Assembly (NCBI GenBank): GCA_030832095.1
Contig: JAURJT010000057.1
Coordinates: 50,938 to 114,937 of the forward strand
Direction: 5' to 3'
Source: Gammaproteobacteria bacterium
GTDB taxonomy: Bacteria > Pseudomonadota > Gammaproteobacteria > Burkholderiales > Burkholderiaceae_B
DNA: 64,000 nucleotides
The notes below the pieces were generated by a model. The model worked only from the letters and a program-made list of their open reading frames with translations. It was not told where the DNA came from and did not search any database. Position 1 is the stretch's first letter. Every line of letters begins with the position of its first letter. Shown here piece after piece: positions 27,467 to 36,964 of the stretch. The translations under genes were made by a program, and so were the position numbers.

Positions 27467-29037
27467 ACCCGCTTAGCTTTTTACTACCGCAGTCGTTTCG
27501 CTCTAGGCTGGTGCTGTTGGTGCTGGCGACGGTGCTGGCCGGTCAGGCCGCCACCCTGTATTTAGTGTCGATTTACCAACGCGATCACGCTCAAACCGTG
27601 GCGTTAGATTTGCTAGCCACCACCATCCGTACCTTGCAGTACTCGATGGAGCACGTGCCCCCACCTGAGCGGGCGGAGTTCGTGCATCAGGCCTCTCAAG
27701 GGCACTGGCGGATGTGGTCTAAACCCTTGCCCAACGACGCACGACTTCAACGCAGAGTCGCCAGAAACGAACAAGCGGCGACGCGCATGCCTCAACTAAG
27801 GGATGGGCAAGCCCCGCGCACACCTGGCTCAGCCTCGAGTACACAGCCAACTCATCCTCGACCCGTAGAGCGGGCTTCACCTCCTGCTCCACCTGCCGCA
27901 ACAGGGTCTTCCACCGCGCTTGCATCACCTGAGCAGCCCGCAGCACTCGCTCCGGTAAAACCCGGACCACGCGAACAGTTCGCCTCAGACGATGTCAGGC
28001 GTGGACTTGCGCGGTTGATTGGACGCTTAAACAATCGTTTAAGTGGGGACAGTCGTGTGGCTCTTTCACGCGGGCCTATTCCAGAAATTTACATTTCGCT
28101 CACGCGACCCAACGAAACCGAGTTGCCTCGCCATCGTGAGTGGCTGGTGATTCCACTCGATCGGATTGATCCCCCTTTAGCCACCTCGCTCATAATCTGG
28201 TGGCTGAGCGGGCTTGCCTTGTTGCTGCTGCTCGCTGCCTGGTTTTCGTGGCATATCACCCGGTCAATCACGCACTTGGTCGATGCGACCGATCGTCTGG
28301 CTGCCGGAAAGCCGGCGCGTGTTGAACCTGCGGGCCCAGCCGAAATCAAACGCTTGGGCGAACGGTTTAACGCGATGCTCGAGGCCTTGAGCCAATCAGA
28401 GGCGACTCGTCGCACCTTGCTGGCAGGACTGCCTCATGATCTGAAAGCCCCGCTCGCACGCATGTGGTTACGCATTGAAATGAGCGACGATACGTCGCTC
28501 AAAGACGGGATGCGCAAAGACCTGAAAGACATGCAGCAAATGGTAGATCAGTTTATTCAGTACCTGCGAGGCTCTGATCCGGCGACTTATCATTTTGCAA
28601 GATTTGCGCTGAATGACTGGGCGAGTGAACGCGTCGCTAACTGGAGCGGTACGCGCAATGAGGTCATCTTGATGGGTACACCTGCGCCGCTCATGGTCAG
28701 CGCTGATGGCGCGGCGCTTTCGCGTCTGCTCGATAATTTAATCAGCAATGCGCTGCATCATGGTGCGCCACCCGTAGAAGTCTCTTTAAGCTCTGTTGAC
28801 AGTTGGGCAGTGCTCACCGTAACAGATCACGGCCCGGGCATCCCACCCGAGCGGCGCGCCGAGGCGCTCAAGCCTTTTGTACGACTCGACGAGGCGCGCA
28901 CGCGAACGGGTAACGTTGGCTTGGGCTTGGCACTGGCCGAGGCGATCGCCGGGGCGCATGGCGGTACGCTCACGCTCGATCAGGCTGATGATCATGGCGG
29001 ACTCAAGGTTGAGCTTCGTTTGCCACTGGCCGCTTAG
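27463..29037 (+). CDS. EnvZ-like sensor histidine kinase
   Basis: The 524-residue membrane kinase starts with GTG at 27463. TM1 spans about 14-37 and TM2 about 241-266, flanking a large periplasmic segment, followed by HAMP, the dimerisation box GLPHDLKAPLAR (H325) and an ATPase domain with LDNLISNALHHG, DHGPGIP and GLGLALAEAI. The phospho-acceptor region matches EnvZ. The periplasmic part contains a 60-70 residue stretch (about 104-170) very rich in Pro, Ala and Ser that EnvZ lacks, probably a disordered linker. It converges with the cydB-like gene. Confidence 0.9.
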   Translation: MNPLSFLLPQSFRSRLVLLVLATVLAGQAATLYLVSIYQRDHAQTVALDLLATTIRTLQYSMEHVPPPERAEFVHQASQGHWRMWSKPLPNDARLQRRVARNEQAATRMPQLRDGQAPRTPGSASSTQPTHPRPVERASPPAPPAATGSSTALASPEQPAALAPVKPGPREQFASDDVRRGLARLIGRLNNRLSGDSRVALSRGPIPEIYISLTRPNETELPRHREWLVIPLDRIDPPLATSLIIWWLSGLALLLLLAAWFSWHITRSITHLVDATDRLAAGKPARVEPAGPAEIKRLGERFNAMLEALSQSEATRRTLLAGLPHDLKAPLARMWLRIEMSDDTSLKDGMRKDLKDMQQMVDQFIQYLRGSDPATYHFARFALNDWASERVANWSGTRNEVILMGTPAPLMVSADGAALSRLLDNLISNALHHGAPPVEVSLSSVDSWAVLTVTDHGPGIPPERRAEALKPFVRLDEARTRTGNVGLGLALAEAIAGAHGGTLTLDQADDHGGLKVELRLPLAA

Positions 29038-29180
29038 CTTACCAATCGAGGATTCGCTATGACTGGCGGTTTGGCTTACCACTGGCGGCTCAGTCACGAC
29101 CGTTCTAGCTCGCGGTTGAACGGCAGACCCTAATCGTTGCCACCGTTAGCTAAAGGGCACACGTTCATGCATACCAACCG

Positions 29181-30206
29181 TCACGGCGCGCGACCAAACA
29201 GCCCCCGGTACGTCATTAGATTAAAAATCACCATGATCGGCAAAGCCACGACCGTGGCAGCCAACACCAGTTGCAACGATCCTTGGGCAGCCGCAGCGTC
29301 CCACAACGTCAGGTGATCAAGAATCACAAACGGAAACATACTGTAGGTCAAGCCGCTGAGCATGGCGCAAAATAAAATCAAACACAAGGCAAAGGGCAGC
29401 CATAGTAAGTGTCGGTAGCGCGGTTGCACCACTCGACTCAGGCTCATATCAATCCCTACAAAGCACGCCAACATCAACAACCAAACCGGAGCCGCCATGA
29501 CAAGATTGGTGGCACTACTCCATTTATAAAAAATAGCGGGGTTTGCCAAACCCAGCGCGATCGAGACTGCAACCATGCCCGCGGCGGCCCAACGAATCGC
29601 GTGACGAGCCCAATGCGCAGCAAACAACTGCAAGTCATCTTGCAAGCGCATCACCAACCAACAGGCCCCTAGCAAGCCATAGCCGGCCACTGCACACAGC
29701 GCAATGAAAGCCGTAAACCATCCAGCTGGAGCGTCTTCTTTAGCACCTAATACAAGCTGAGAGATTAACGCGCCATGACCCAACGCAGTTAACACCGAGC
29801 CAAGCCAAAACAAAGCGATCCAACGGCCACGCTTGTCGCTTGCTGCCCGAATGCGAAACTCAAACGCCACACTACGCAACATGACGCCAATCATCGTCAA
29901 CGACATGGGTACATACAGCACCCCCAGCACCTCACCCCAGGCTAGCGGAAACGCTGTTAAAAACAACCCAAGCGCCAATAACATCCAAAAGCCATTGGCA
30001 TCGCGCAAGGGGCTTAAGGCAACCATCAACTGCGAACGTGTTTGTTTGGGCGCCAGAAGCACCAACACCCCCACGCCAATATCGAAACCGTCGAATAAAG
30101 CTGCGCCAAGAATTAAAACAAAGAGCAGCGCCATCATGAGCAAAGGCATCCAAAACGCCGGATTTCCCGCGTCTAAACCCAACGAAGCCGCCAAGGCATC
30201 AATCAT
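29181..30206 (-). CDS. Divergent cytochrome bd subunit II-like protein (CydB-like)
   Basis: The 341-residue membrane protein has about eight or nine hydrophobic helices and the CydB hallmark LFDGFDIGVGVLVLLAP (38-54). The next conserved loop, normally WDGNExW, reads RDANGFW at 68-74: the aspartate (D69) and asparagine are kept but the preceding Trp, the Gly and the Glu are changed. SVAFEFRIRA later matches the family. I chose the ATG at 30206; the 75-residue extension upstream lies within the CydA-like gene. It overlaps the CydA-like stop by four bases (ATGA), so the two are coupled. Its partner has lost most haem ligands (see that entry). Confidence 0.8.
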   Translation of the reverse strand: MIDALAASLGLDAGNPAFWMPLLMMALLFVLILGAALFDGFDIGVGVLVLLAPKQTRSQLMVALSPLRDANGFWMLLALGLFLTAFPLAWGEVLGVLYVPMSLTMIGVMLRSVAFEFRIRAASDKRGRWIALFWLGSVLTALGHGALISQLVLGAKEDAPAGWFTAFIALCAVAGYGLLGACWLVMRLQDDLQLFAAHWARHAIRWAAAGMVAVSIALGLANPAIFYKWSSATNLVMAAPVWLLMLACFVGIDMSLSRVVQPRYRHLLWLPFALCLILFCAMLSGLTYSMFPFVILDHLTLWDAAAAQGSLQLVLAATVVALPIMVIFNLMTYRGLFGRAP

Positions 30207-31543
30207 GGTCGCATCCCTGGTTTGCGCACTGGGACAACGCCGAAGCGCGCCGCATGCCAAAGCATTTGAATAAACCCCGCTAGCATCACTGCGTAGGAGG
30301 CGACCGCTCCCGCCAACACCCAAGCAAGGGTGATTGGTGCCACGGCAGCCAACACATCTTGTTGCAACAAAGTGCCCCACACCAAGTAAGGAGAGCGCCC
30401 CAAGTCTGAGAGATTCCAGCTTAACAACCACGATAAAGCGCCTAAGCTACCGGCCCACACTTGCACGCGTAACAACCACTGCGGCTGACGTGACGCTTCA
30501 AACCCGTGTCTGAGTCCCACCAAAAGCGTCACGACAATTAACACGCTCGCCAAAGCACCGGCCAGCAACGCGGCGCGCAAGAGCCAAAACAAGAGCACGA
30601 CAGGTGGCAGTAACTCACCCGCCACATCCAGCCCGACTACGCTGGCATCAGTCTGCTTCCCTAACCACCGCTGGGGATCGAGCTCAGAGGCCCAAAACAC
30701 CTCTGTCGTACGCTGTTGCAGCCTAGGCACACCCAGCCACACCCAACTCGGCGCAGCCGAACTCTGCCAGACTCCAATCTGGGCAGCCGCAACAGCGGGT
30801 TGATAGCGCGCCACCATTCTGGCGTTGCCATCCAGGGCAGCCCAATACAAAACGATCGCACACACAGACACCAGCACCCCAGTTCTAAACGACAAGCGTT
30901 CACCATCGTCAAGCGGGCGGCGCAAAGCCTGCCAGGCCGTCACACCAAGCAAGAGCAGTCCAGCAAACAAAAAGGCACCCGCCACGAAGCTCACCGAACG
31001 CCACAGCACAAACGGGGTCAGGATGATTTCTTTCCATTCATACACCTGATAACGTCCGTCGATTAAACCTGCGCCGACGGGTGCCTGTGCCCAGGTGTGC
31101 AATACCACTGCCCAAAAAAGCGTCAACGTCAAGCCAAGGCCAACCATCAGCACGGCAAAAAAATGCGCTTTGGCGGATACGCGACGCTGCCCAAACAGCA
31201 CCACCCCCATAAAAAGCGACTTTGTGACAAAAAAAGTGGTGAGACCAAAGGCCAGCAAGGGCCCAGCCACGTTACCAGTGCGCTCAATCAATTCAGGCCA
31301 CAGCGTGCCTAGCTCGACGAGTACCGGCAAGGCTGTCGCCAACGCCAAAAAAAAGGACAAGGCAAAAATCCTGACCCAAAACCGATACGCGGTTGTCCAA
31401 CCAGAGTCCGGAGCCTTCCAGGCACGAAACCGAAACGCGCACAGAAGCCAGCCCAGCGCCATGGCGAGCGCAGCAAACAGAACGTGCATGTTCAGACTCA
31501 GGGCGAACTGCGCACGGGCGAGAAAAAGTGCTGAAATTTCCAT
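30203..31543 (-). CDS. Divergent cytochrome bd subunit I-like protein lacking usual haem ligands (CydA-like)
   Basis: The 446-residue membrane protein aligns along its length with short-loop CydA: FALSLNMHVLFAAL at the start, ERTGNVAGPLLAF at 87-99, the VVGLD end of the Q loop, and LGRSP at 381-385. H20 (E. coli His19) is kept. By hand alignment the positions of E. coli Glu99, Glu107, His186 and Met393 are G100, K108, S185 and A325, so the b558 ligands and the active-site/proton-path glutamates are missing. A conserved Asn is H149 instead. It may be a non-canonical member of the bd superfamily or a protein that is no longer an oxidase. It starts 71 bases from the divergent glnS. Confidence 0.8.
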   Translation of the reverse strand: MEISALFLARAQFALSLNMHVLFAALAMALGWLLCAFRFRAWKAPDSGWTTAYRFWVRIFALSFFLALATALPVLVELGTLWPELIERTGNVAGPLLAFGLTTFFVTKSLFMGVVLFGQRRVSAKAHFFAVLMVGLGLTLTLFWAVVLHTWAQAPVGAGLIDGRYQVYEWKEIILTPFVLWRSVSFVAGAFLFAGLLLLGVTAWQALRRPLDDGERLSFRTGVLVSVCAIVLYWAALDGNARMVARYQPAVAAAQIGVWQSSAAPSWVWLGVPRLQQRTTEVFWASELDPQRWLGKQTDASVVGLDVAGELLPPVVLLFWLLRAALLAGALASVLIVVTLLVGLRHGFEASRQPQWLLRVQVWAGSLGALSWLLSWNLSDLGRSPYLVWGTLLQQDVLAAVAPITLAWVLAGAVASYAVMLAGFIQMLWHAARFGVVPVRKPGMRP

Positions 31544-31614
31544 GATTTGGGCTAGTGTAGACCGGTCGTGGCAAAATGATCCTTTAAATACGGCTTTAAT
31601 ACTCAAAATCCTGT

Positions 31615-33381
31615 ATGACCACAGACTCTGTTTCACCGGTAACAACCAATTTTTTACGTAACATTATTGAAGCCGACCTGGGCGCCCAGCGCTTTGCGGG
31701 GAAGCTATGGGCCGGCCGGCCGGGGCCAGCGTCTGTACAGGCGGGCGGCTCACCCGACCCTGCCAACATCCGCACGCGGTTTCCGCCCGAGCCCAACGGC
31801 TACCTGCATATTGGTCATGCCAAAAGCATCTGCCTGAACTTTGGCCTGGCGCGCGACTATGGTGGCGTGTGTCATCTGCGTTTTGACGACACCAACCCTG
31901 AAAAAGAAGAGCAAGAATACGTCGATGGCATCATCGACGCGGTTAAGTGGCTGGGCTTTAACTGGCAGTCAAATGGCAGCGAGCATCTATTTTTTGCCAG
32001 CGATTATTTTGGTGTTATGTATGACTGCGCGCTGGCATTGATTCAAGCTGGCCACGCCTATATTGACGAGCAAAGCCCTGAGCAGATGCGCGCCATGCGC
32101 GGCACACTCACTGAAGCAGGCCAAAATTCGCCCTGGCGCGAGCGCCCTGCCGCTGACTCAACCCGCCTACTGAACGAAATGCGCGAAGGCAAGCACGCTG
32201 ACGGCAGTATGGCCTTACGCGCAAAAATTGATATGGCGTCGCCCAATATCAATATGCGTGACCCCGTTTTATATCGGATTCGGCACGCTACCCATCATCG
32301 CACCGGCGACAAGTGGTGCATTTACCCGATGTACGCCTTTGCCCATCCGATCGAAGATGCGCTCGAAGGCATCACCCACAGCATCTGCACGCTCGAGTTT
32401 GAAGACCAGCGGCCGTTTTACGACTGGACGCTGAATCGCCTGCACGAGCTTGGCAAGTTGGCTGCCCCCTTACCCCACCAGTACGAGTTTGCCCGGCTCA
32501 ATATGAGCTATATCGTGACAAGTAAACGCAAACTCCTGCAACTGGTCAAAGAGGGTCACGTCACAGGCTGGGACGACCCTCGTATGCCCACGATTGTGGG
32601 GTTGCGCCGCCGCGGCTATACGCCCGAGGCCTTGCGCCTGTTCTGCGAACGTACGGGTGTCTCTAAAAATAACGCTCGCATTGACTACAGCCTACTGGAT
32701 CAAGCCCTACGCGAGGTGCAAGACCCAGTTGCGCCGCGTTCGGTGGCGATTCTTGATCCCTTAAAGCTTGTCATTACCAATTTTCCCGAGGGTCAGGTCG
32801 AACCTTGCCAGGCGCCACGCAACCCGCACGACCCGCAAGCGGGTCAGCGTCAGTTTGGGTTTACCCGTGAGCTTTGGATTGAACAAGAAGACTTCGCTGA
32901 GGTGCCGCCGCCCAAGTACTTCCGGTTGTTTCCAGGCAACTCGGTGCGCTTGAAGTACGGCTATGTGGTCACCTGCACAGGTTTTGTCAAAGATGCCTCA
33001 GGCAAAGTGACCGAAGTGCACGCCGAGTACAACCCTGACACCAAGAGCGGCACGGCCGGCTCAAATGCCGTCAAGGTCAAAGGCACCGTGACGTGGATTA
33101 GTGCGGCGCAAGCCATCCCAGCTGAGATTCGCCTCTACGATCGGCTGTTTTCAGAGCCTTTTCCGGATGCGGGCGACAACGACTTTTTAACCTGCCTGAA
33201 CCCAAATTCGGCGCAAAGTGTCATGGCGTGGCTTGAACCGGGTACCGTCGCCACGGCTGGCGTAGTGTCTCAGTTTGAGCGGTTGGGCTACTTTGCCGTC
33301 GACTCAGTTGACTCAACCCTCGAACGACCTGTTTTTAATCGCGTCACCACTTTAAAAGACACGTGGGCTGCTGGCGTCTGA
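31615..33381 (+). CDS. glnS: Glutaminyl-tRNA synthetase
   Basis: The 588-residue class I synthetase charges tRNA-Gln. The HIGH-type motif is PPEPNGYLHIGHAKS near 62-76, and the KMSKS equivalent is VTSKRKLLQL near 301-310. The C-terminal anticodon-binding beta-barrel region (NPDTKSGTAGSNAVKVKGT) is present. Presence of GlnS means that tRNA-Gln can be charged directly. minC starts 17 bases downstream, so glnS and minC may be co-transcribed. Confidence 0.96.
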   Translation: MTTDSVSPVTTNFLRNIIEADLGAQRFAGKLWAGRPGPASVQAGGSPDPANIRTRFPPEPNGYLHIGHAKSICLNFGLARDYGGVCHLRFDDTNPEKEEQEYVDGIIDAVKWLGFNWQSNGSEHLFFASDYFGVMYDCALALIQAGHAYIDEQSPEQMRAMRGTLTEAGQNSPWRERPAADSTRLLNEMREGKHADGSMALRAKIDMASPNINMRDPVLYRIRHATHHRTGDKWCIYPMYAFAHPIEDALEGITHSICTLEFEDQRPFYDWTLNRLHELGKLAAPLPHQYEFARLNMSYIVTSKRKLLQLVKEGHVTGWDDPRMPTIVGLRRRGYTPEALRLFCERTGVSKNNARIDYSLLDQALREVQDPVAPRSVAILDPLKLVITNFPEGQVEPCQAPRNPHDPQAGQRQFGFTRELWIEQEDFAEVPPPKYFRLFPGNSVRLKYGYVVTCTGFVKDASGKVTEVHAEYNPDTKSGTAGSNAVKVKGTVTWISAAQAIPAEIRLYDRLFSEPFPDAGDNDFLTCLNPNSAQSVMAWLEPGTVATAGVVSQFERLGYFAVDSVDSTLERPVFNRVTTLKDTWAAGV

Positions 33382-33397
33382 GTTATCATTCTTAGCC

Positions 33398-34261
33398 ATG
33401 ACGACCGAAATTTCAGCCCTCGATTTTAAAAGTGCGACACTCTACGCGATTCGTGTCGTACTCCAGCACGCCGATACCGAGGCGCTGATCAAAGCGCTTA
33501 AAAAACGCATGGCTGATGCCGGTACTTTTTTTGAAAATGAACCGGTGGTGATTGATGCCGCTGCGGTCGAAACTGTGGTTGACTGGGTGCCGTTGCTAAA
33601 GGCTTTTGCCGACCACCGCCTGCCTGTGATTGGCGTGGTGGCGCAAGGAGATAACCTAGCTGCGGCCAAGGCCTGTGGGCTGGCGGCGGTCGATTTATCG
33701 ACAAGCCCTGTGCGCAATGCGTCAGATACGCAAACAGCGGCCTCTGTGGCCGAACCCGTGACGTCGAACGTGCCTACACCGGCTGCGGCGGATGCGATTG
33801 TGGTCTCGGTCGACGGGGCTGCTGCAATTGCAGGTCTGGCAGAGACCGCGAGCCCTGCACCGACGACGACTTCGAGCATGGTCTTGGAGGCGAGTGGCGC
33901 AGCGCGTAATGACACCCCCGCTGCAGCACCCACCATGGTGGTGCGTGGCCCCTTACGCTCGGGTCAGCGGGTGTATGCCCGCCAAAGTGATTTGATTGTG
34001 ATGGGTGTGGTCAGCCGAGGCGCCGAAGTCATTGCTGACGGCAATATTCATGTTTACGGCCCGCTGCGTGGCAAAGCCATGGCGGGTGCACGCGGCGATA
34101 CGGCAGCCCGTATCTTTACGACGTCGCTTGACGCTGAACTTGTCGCTGTTGCTGGTATTTATCGTGTGATTGATTCGAAATTGCCGGCCGAGCTACACCA
34201 GCGTCCGGCCGTGATTCAGCTTCAAAAAGACGCGTTGCATCTGACGCCGCTTGAAAAATAG
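33398..34261 (+). CDS. minC: Septum-site inhibitor MinC
   Basis: The 287-residue inhibitor of FtsZ polymerisation has an N-terminal MinC_N domain (about 1-105), a low-complexity Ala/Thr-rich linker (about 108-182) and the beta-helical C-terminal domain with RGPLRSGQRVYA, VVSRGAEVIADGNIHVYGPL and RGKAMAGARGD, which bind MinD and the septum. The linker is longer and more repetitive than in E. coli (231 residues), as in other betaproteobacteria. It is followed by minD after 173 bases. Confidence 0.94.
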   Translation: MTTEISALDFKSATLYAIRVVLQHADTEALIKALKKRMADAGTFFENEPVVIDAAAVETVVDWVPLLKAFADHRLPVIGVVAQGDNLAAAKACGLAAVDLSTSPVRNASDTQTAASVAEPVTSNVPTPAAADAIVVSVDGAAAIAGLAETASPAPTTTSSMVLEASGAARNDTPAAAPTMVVRGPLRSGQRVYARQSDLIVMGVVSRGAEVIADGNIHVYGPLRGKAMAGARGDTAARIFTTSLDAELVAVAGIYRVIDSKLPAELHQRPAVIQLQKDALHLTPLEK

Positions 34262-34391
34262 TCGTTTAACGTTTCACTTCGCTGTGCCTGCCTCAAAGTT
34301 TTAACGCCTTGACCGTTTGTCGTGAAGTATCTTGATTTGTATCGTTTGGTTTCTGAGCGACACTTTGTCACTTTGTACCGCTTTAGGTTTG

Positions 34392-34420
34392 TTTTCAGTG
34401 AAATATTGCAGTCTTATATA
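34392..34420 (+). promoter_or_regulatory. Possible sigma-70 promoter before minD
   Basis: TTTTCA (34392-34397) and TATATA (34415-34420) are 17 bases apart in the 173-base minC-minD gap. Transcription would begin only about 8 bases before the minD ATG, giving a near-leaderless mRNA, which makes the call doubtful. The rest of the gap shows no other feature. Confidence 0.35.
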
Positions 34421-34434
34421 AGGGTTAGTCAGTC

Positions 34435-35250
34435 ATGACACGTATCGTAGTGGTGACCTCAGGTAAAGGTGGCGTGGGCAAAACCACCACCAGCGCCAGT
34501 TTTTCGTCGGGCTTGGCCCTTCGTGGTTTTAAAACTGCCGTGATCGATTTTGATGTGGGCTTACGCAATCTTGACTTGATCATGGGCTGCGAGCGACGCG
34601 TGGTCTATGACTTTGTGAATGTGATTCAAGGCGAAGCCACGCTTAACCAAGCCTTGATCAAAGATAAAAACTGCGACAACCTGTTTGTCTTGCCAGCCTC
34701 GCAAACACGCGACAAAGACGCGCTGTCTAAAGAGGGTGTCGAGAAAGTCATCAACGACCTCAAAGAGATGGGCTTTGATTACATTGTGTGCGACTCGCCT
34801 GCAGGGATTGAAACGGGCGCTTTGTTAGCCGCCTATTTTGCCGATGATGCGCTGGTGGTCACTAACCCTGAGGTCTCTTCGGTACGCGACTCAGATCGTA
34901 TCTTGGGTATCTTGGCTTCAAAATCGCGTCGTGCGATCGAGGCCGACGAACCGATCAAAGAATACCTTCTGCTGACCCGTTACAACCCCAAACGCGTTGA
35001 AGACGGCGAAATGCTATCGCTCAAAGATATCGAAGATATCTTGCGCATCAAACTGATTGGCGTCATCCCCGAGTCTGAATCCGTTTTGCAAGCGTCTAAC
35101 CAGGGCTTGCCGGCGATTCACCTCAAAGATACCGACGTCTCTGAAGCATATCAAGATGTGGTCGCGCGCTATTTAGGCGAAGAAAAACCACTGCGTTTTG
35201 TCGACTACGAAAAGCCAGGCCTCTTTAAGCGCCTGTTTGGAGGCAAATGA
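34435..35250 (+). CDS. minD: Septum-site ATPase MinD
   Basis: The 271-residue ParA-type ATPase recruits MinC to the membrane. The deviant Walker A KGGVGKTT is at residues 11-18, [10 protein letters not shown] forms switch I, and the C-terminal amphipathic membrane-targeting helix is LFKRLFGGK. Length and motifs are canonical. Its stop overlaps the minE start (ATGA). Confidence 0.97.
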   Translation: MTRIVVVTSGKGGVGKTTTSASFSSGLALRGFKTAVIDFDVGLRNLDLIMGCERRVVYDFVNVIQGEATLNQALIKDKNCDNLFVLPASQTRDKDALSKEGVEKVINDLKEMGFDYIVCDSPAGIETGALLAAYFADDALVVTNPEVSSVRDSDRILGILASKSRRAIEADEPIKEYLLLTRYNPKRVEDGEMLSLKDIEDILRIKLIGVIPESESVLQASNQGLPAIHLKDTDVSEAYQDVVARYLGEEKPLRFVDYEKPGLFKRLFGGK

Positions 35251-35504
35251 TGTCTTTTCTGTCTTTCTTGCTTGGCGAGAAAAAAAAGACCGCCACGGTT
35301 GCCAAAGAGCGTCTGCAGATTATTTTGGCCCATGAGCGTGGTGGTCAAAGCGCCACGCCTGACTACCTGCCAGCGTTGCAACGCGAATTAATCGCCGTCA
35401 TTTCTAAATACGTCAAAATCAACCCCGAAGACATCAAGGTCAGTCTTGAACGACAAGATAGCCTTGAAGTGCTTGAAGTCAAAATCGAGATGCCGCAGCG
35501 CTAA
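35247..35504 (+). CDS. minE: Cell-division topological factor MinE
   Basis: The 85-residue protein stimulates MinD ATPase and sets the pole-to-pole oscillation. The N-terminal membrane/MinD-binding segment ([25 protein letters not shown]) leads into the anti-MinCD helix, and the C-terminal half ([29 protein letters not shown]) forms the topological domain. It is coupled to minD by a four-base overlap and followed by a strong terminator. Confidence 0.96.
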   Translation: MMSFLSFLLGEKKKTATVAKERLQIILAHERGGQSATPDYLPALQRELIAVISKYVKINPEDIKVSLERQDSLEVLEVKIEMPQR

Positions 35505-35541
35505 AGCTTGATTAAAAGCCCAAAAGCGTAATAGCTTGAAC

Positions 35542-35583
35542 AAACCCCAAAACGTTGAACACTTATTCAATTTTTTGGGGTTT
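35542..35583 (+). terminator. Intrinsic terminator after minE
   Basis: AAACCCCAAAA (35542-35552) pairs perfectly with TTTTGGGGTTT (35573-35583), and the loop contains a second small stem (TTGAA/TTCAA), together making a long hairpin. It is T-rich at its 3' end. The distance of 38 bases from the minE stop fits a min operon terminator. The remaining 185 bases before the next gene hold only a doubtful 33-codon frame. Confidence 0.8.
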
Positions 35584-35769
35584 TAAAATTGCAAGACGTA
35601 TTCATGTCAATGTTTGATCCAAAACTAGCGTACAACGCTAAGCGAAATACTTTGATCACGGCGGCGCGTCAAATTAAAACCACCTCGCAAATTCACCCAA
35701 AGTGACCGATCACAGCTTCGTCAACGATCGATCAAACACGATCTCAGTCGAAGAAACCTTGAGATTACG

Positions 35770-36888
35770 ATGAAAGAACTGAAAACATTTATTGGCCTGC
35801 TCTTACTGTCTTTTGTGTTGACACCCTCTCAGGCCGAAGAACCCGCCATACGACAAGACTACATCACAGGGGCATTGAGTTCTTTTCCATATAACCGTCA
35901 TCAGTTTGCTGAGGTTGCTCAACCCCTCGCCTTAAGTCAGGCAAGCGTGCTGACAGCAAACCAACAAATCATTGTTGACCTAGCTAAAAAAGCCTTTGAT
36001 GACGATTCATTTGCTTTGGGGATGATGCTGGTCGACCGTGGCCAAATCTTGTTTGAGCAATTCAAAAAAGGCACCAACCACAAGACAAAGTTTTTTTCGT
36101 ACTCGATGGCAAAAAGCTTAACCGCCATGACCGTGGGGCAAGCGCTTTGCACAGGTCAACTCAAATCGCTTGATGACCGCGCAGGCATCTATGCAAAAAC
36201 CATCGAACAAACTGTTTTTGGCCAAGCTACCTTACGCCAACTACTAACCATGAGTAGCGGCGCGCGCGCCCCAGACGAAGCCGGCGGATCGCTCTTTGGC
36301 GAATGGAATGACATCACCACAAGTCGCATTTCGATTGATGACCTCTTAAAAAAATACGGCAACGAAAAAGCCAATGCCAATGTTTTCTCTTACAACAACA
36401 GCGACACCAATGCCTTGATGCTGTCAGTCAACGGTGCTGGCAATTTTGCAAAGATATTTGAACAAAAGGTGTGGCAACCCAGCCAACCAGAACAATCCGC
36501 AACCTGGCTCACCGATAAGCAAGGGCAGCTATATGCCGCCGCAGGCTTTGGCGCAGTCTTGCGTGACTGGGCGCGCCTCGCGATGCGCTCGATTGCGTTG
36601 CTTAAAGGCGCTGACGGCCCTTGTATGGCCGAGTTTATGCAACAAGCCACGGCGCGCCAAACCTCAGATACCGTCAAGCCGCGTTTTTGGGATTACGGCT
36701 ATCAAACCTGGGTCAGTCATAAATGGGGTGTACCCGTGTATGCCTGGCAAGGTGCGTATGGGCAGTCCGTGATCATTGATCCGACTCACGAGCGCATCCT
36801 GATTATGTTCAGGTACAAGGCTCAAGAAGCAAGTTATCGGGCCGTCGGCGGGTTGTTTAGTCGTTGGACACGCATGCCGGCACAATAG
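35770..36888 (+). CDS. Serine hydrolase of the beta-lactamase class C/PBP family
   Basis: The 372-residue protein has a signal peptide (residues 1-22, ending QA) and a penicillin-binding fold with the catalytic SxxK at S112-K115 (SMAK) and YxN at Y208-N210 (YNN). The third motif is not clear; GAYGQ near 330 takes the usual position of HxG. Members are esterases, peptidases or beta-lactamases of unknown substrate. The fold and periplasmic location are well supported, the activity is not. It is separated from the min operon by a terminator and from the following ligase by 76 bases. Confidence 0.8.
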   Translation: MKELKTFIGLLLLSFVLTPSQAEEPAIRQDYITGALSSFPYNRHQFAEVAQPLALSQASVLTANQQIIVDLAKKAFDDDSFALGMMLVDRGQILFEQFKKGTNHKTKFFSYSMAKSLTAMTVGQALCTGQLKSLDDRAGIYAKTIEQTVFGQATLRQLLTMSSGARAPDEAGGSLFGEWNDITTSRISIDDLLKKYGNEKANANVFSYNNSDTNALMLSVNGAGNFAKIFEQKVWQPSQPEQSATWLTDKQGQLYAAAGFGAVLRDWARLAMRSIALLKGADGPCMAEFMQQATARQTSDTVKPRFWDYGYQTWVSHKWGVPVYAWQGAYGQSVIIDPTHERILIMFRYKAQEASYRAVGGLFSRWTRMPAQ

Positions 36889-36964
36889 TCACGCGTTTTT
36901 TTGCGATATGATCATCTGAGGCGACAACCCTCTAATCTGAACTTTAAAAAAATTAAAAAGTCTG

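Noticed and set aside
27115..28415. Minus-strand frames across the response regulator and kinase
   Set aside because: They are in a different frame of two well-supported genes and have no coherent motifs.
35604..35705. Plus-strand 33-codon frame starting MSMFDPKLAY after the min terminator
   Set aside because: No ribosome-binding site and no recognised similarity; probably chance or a relic.
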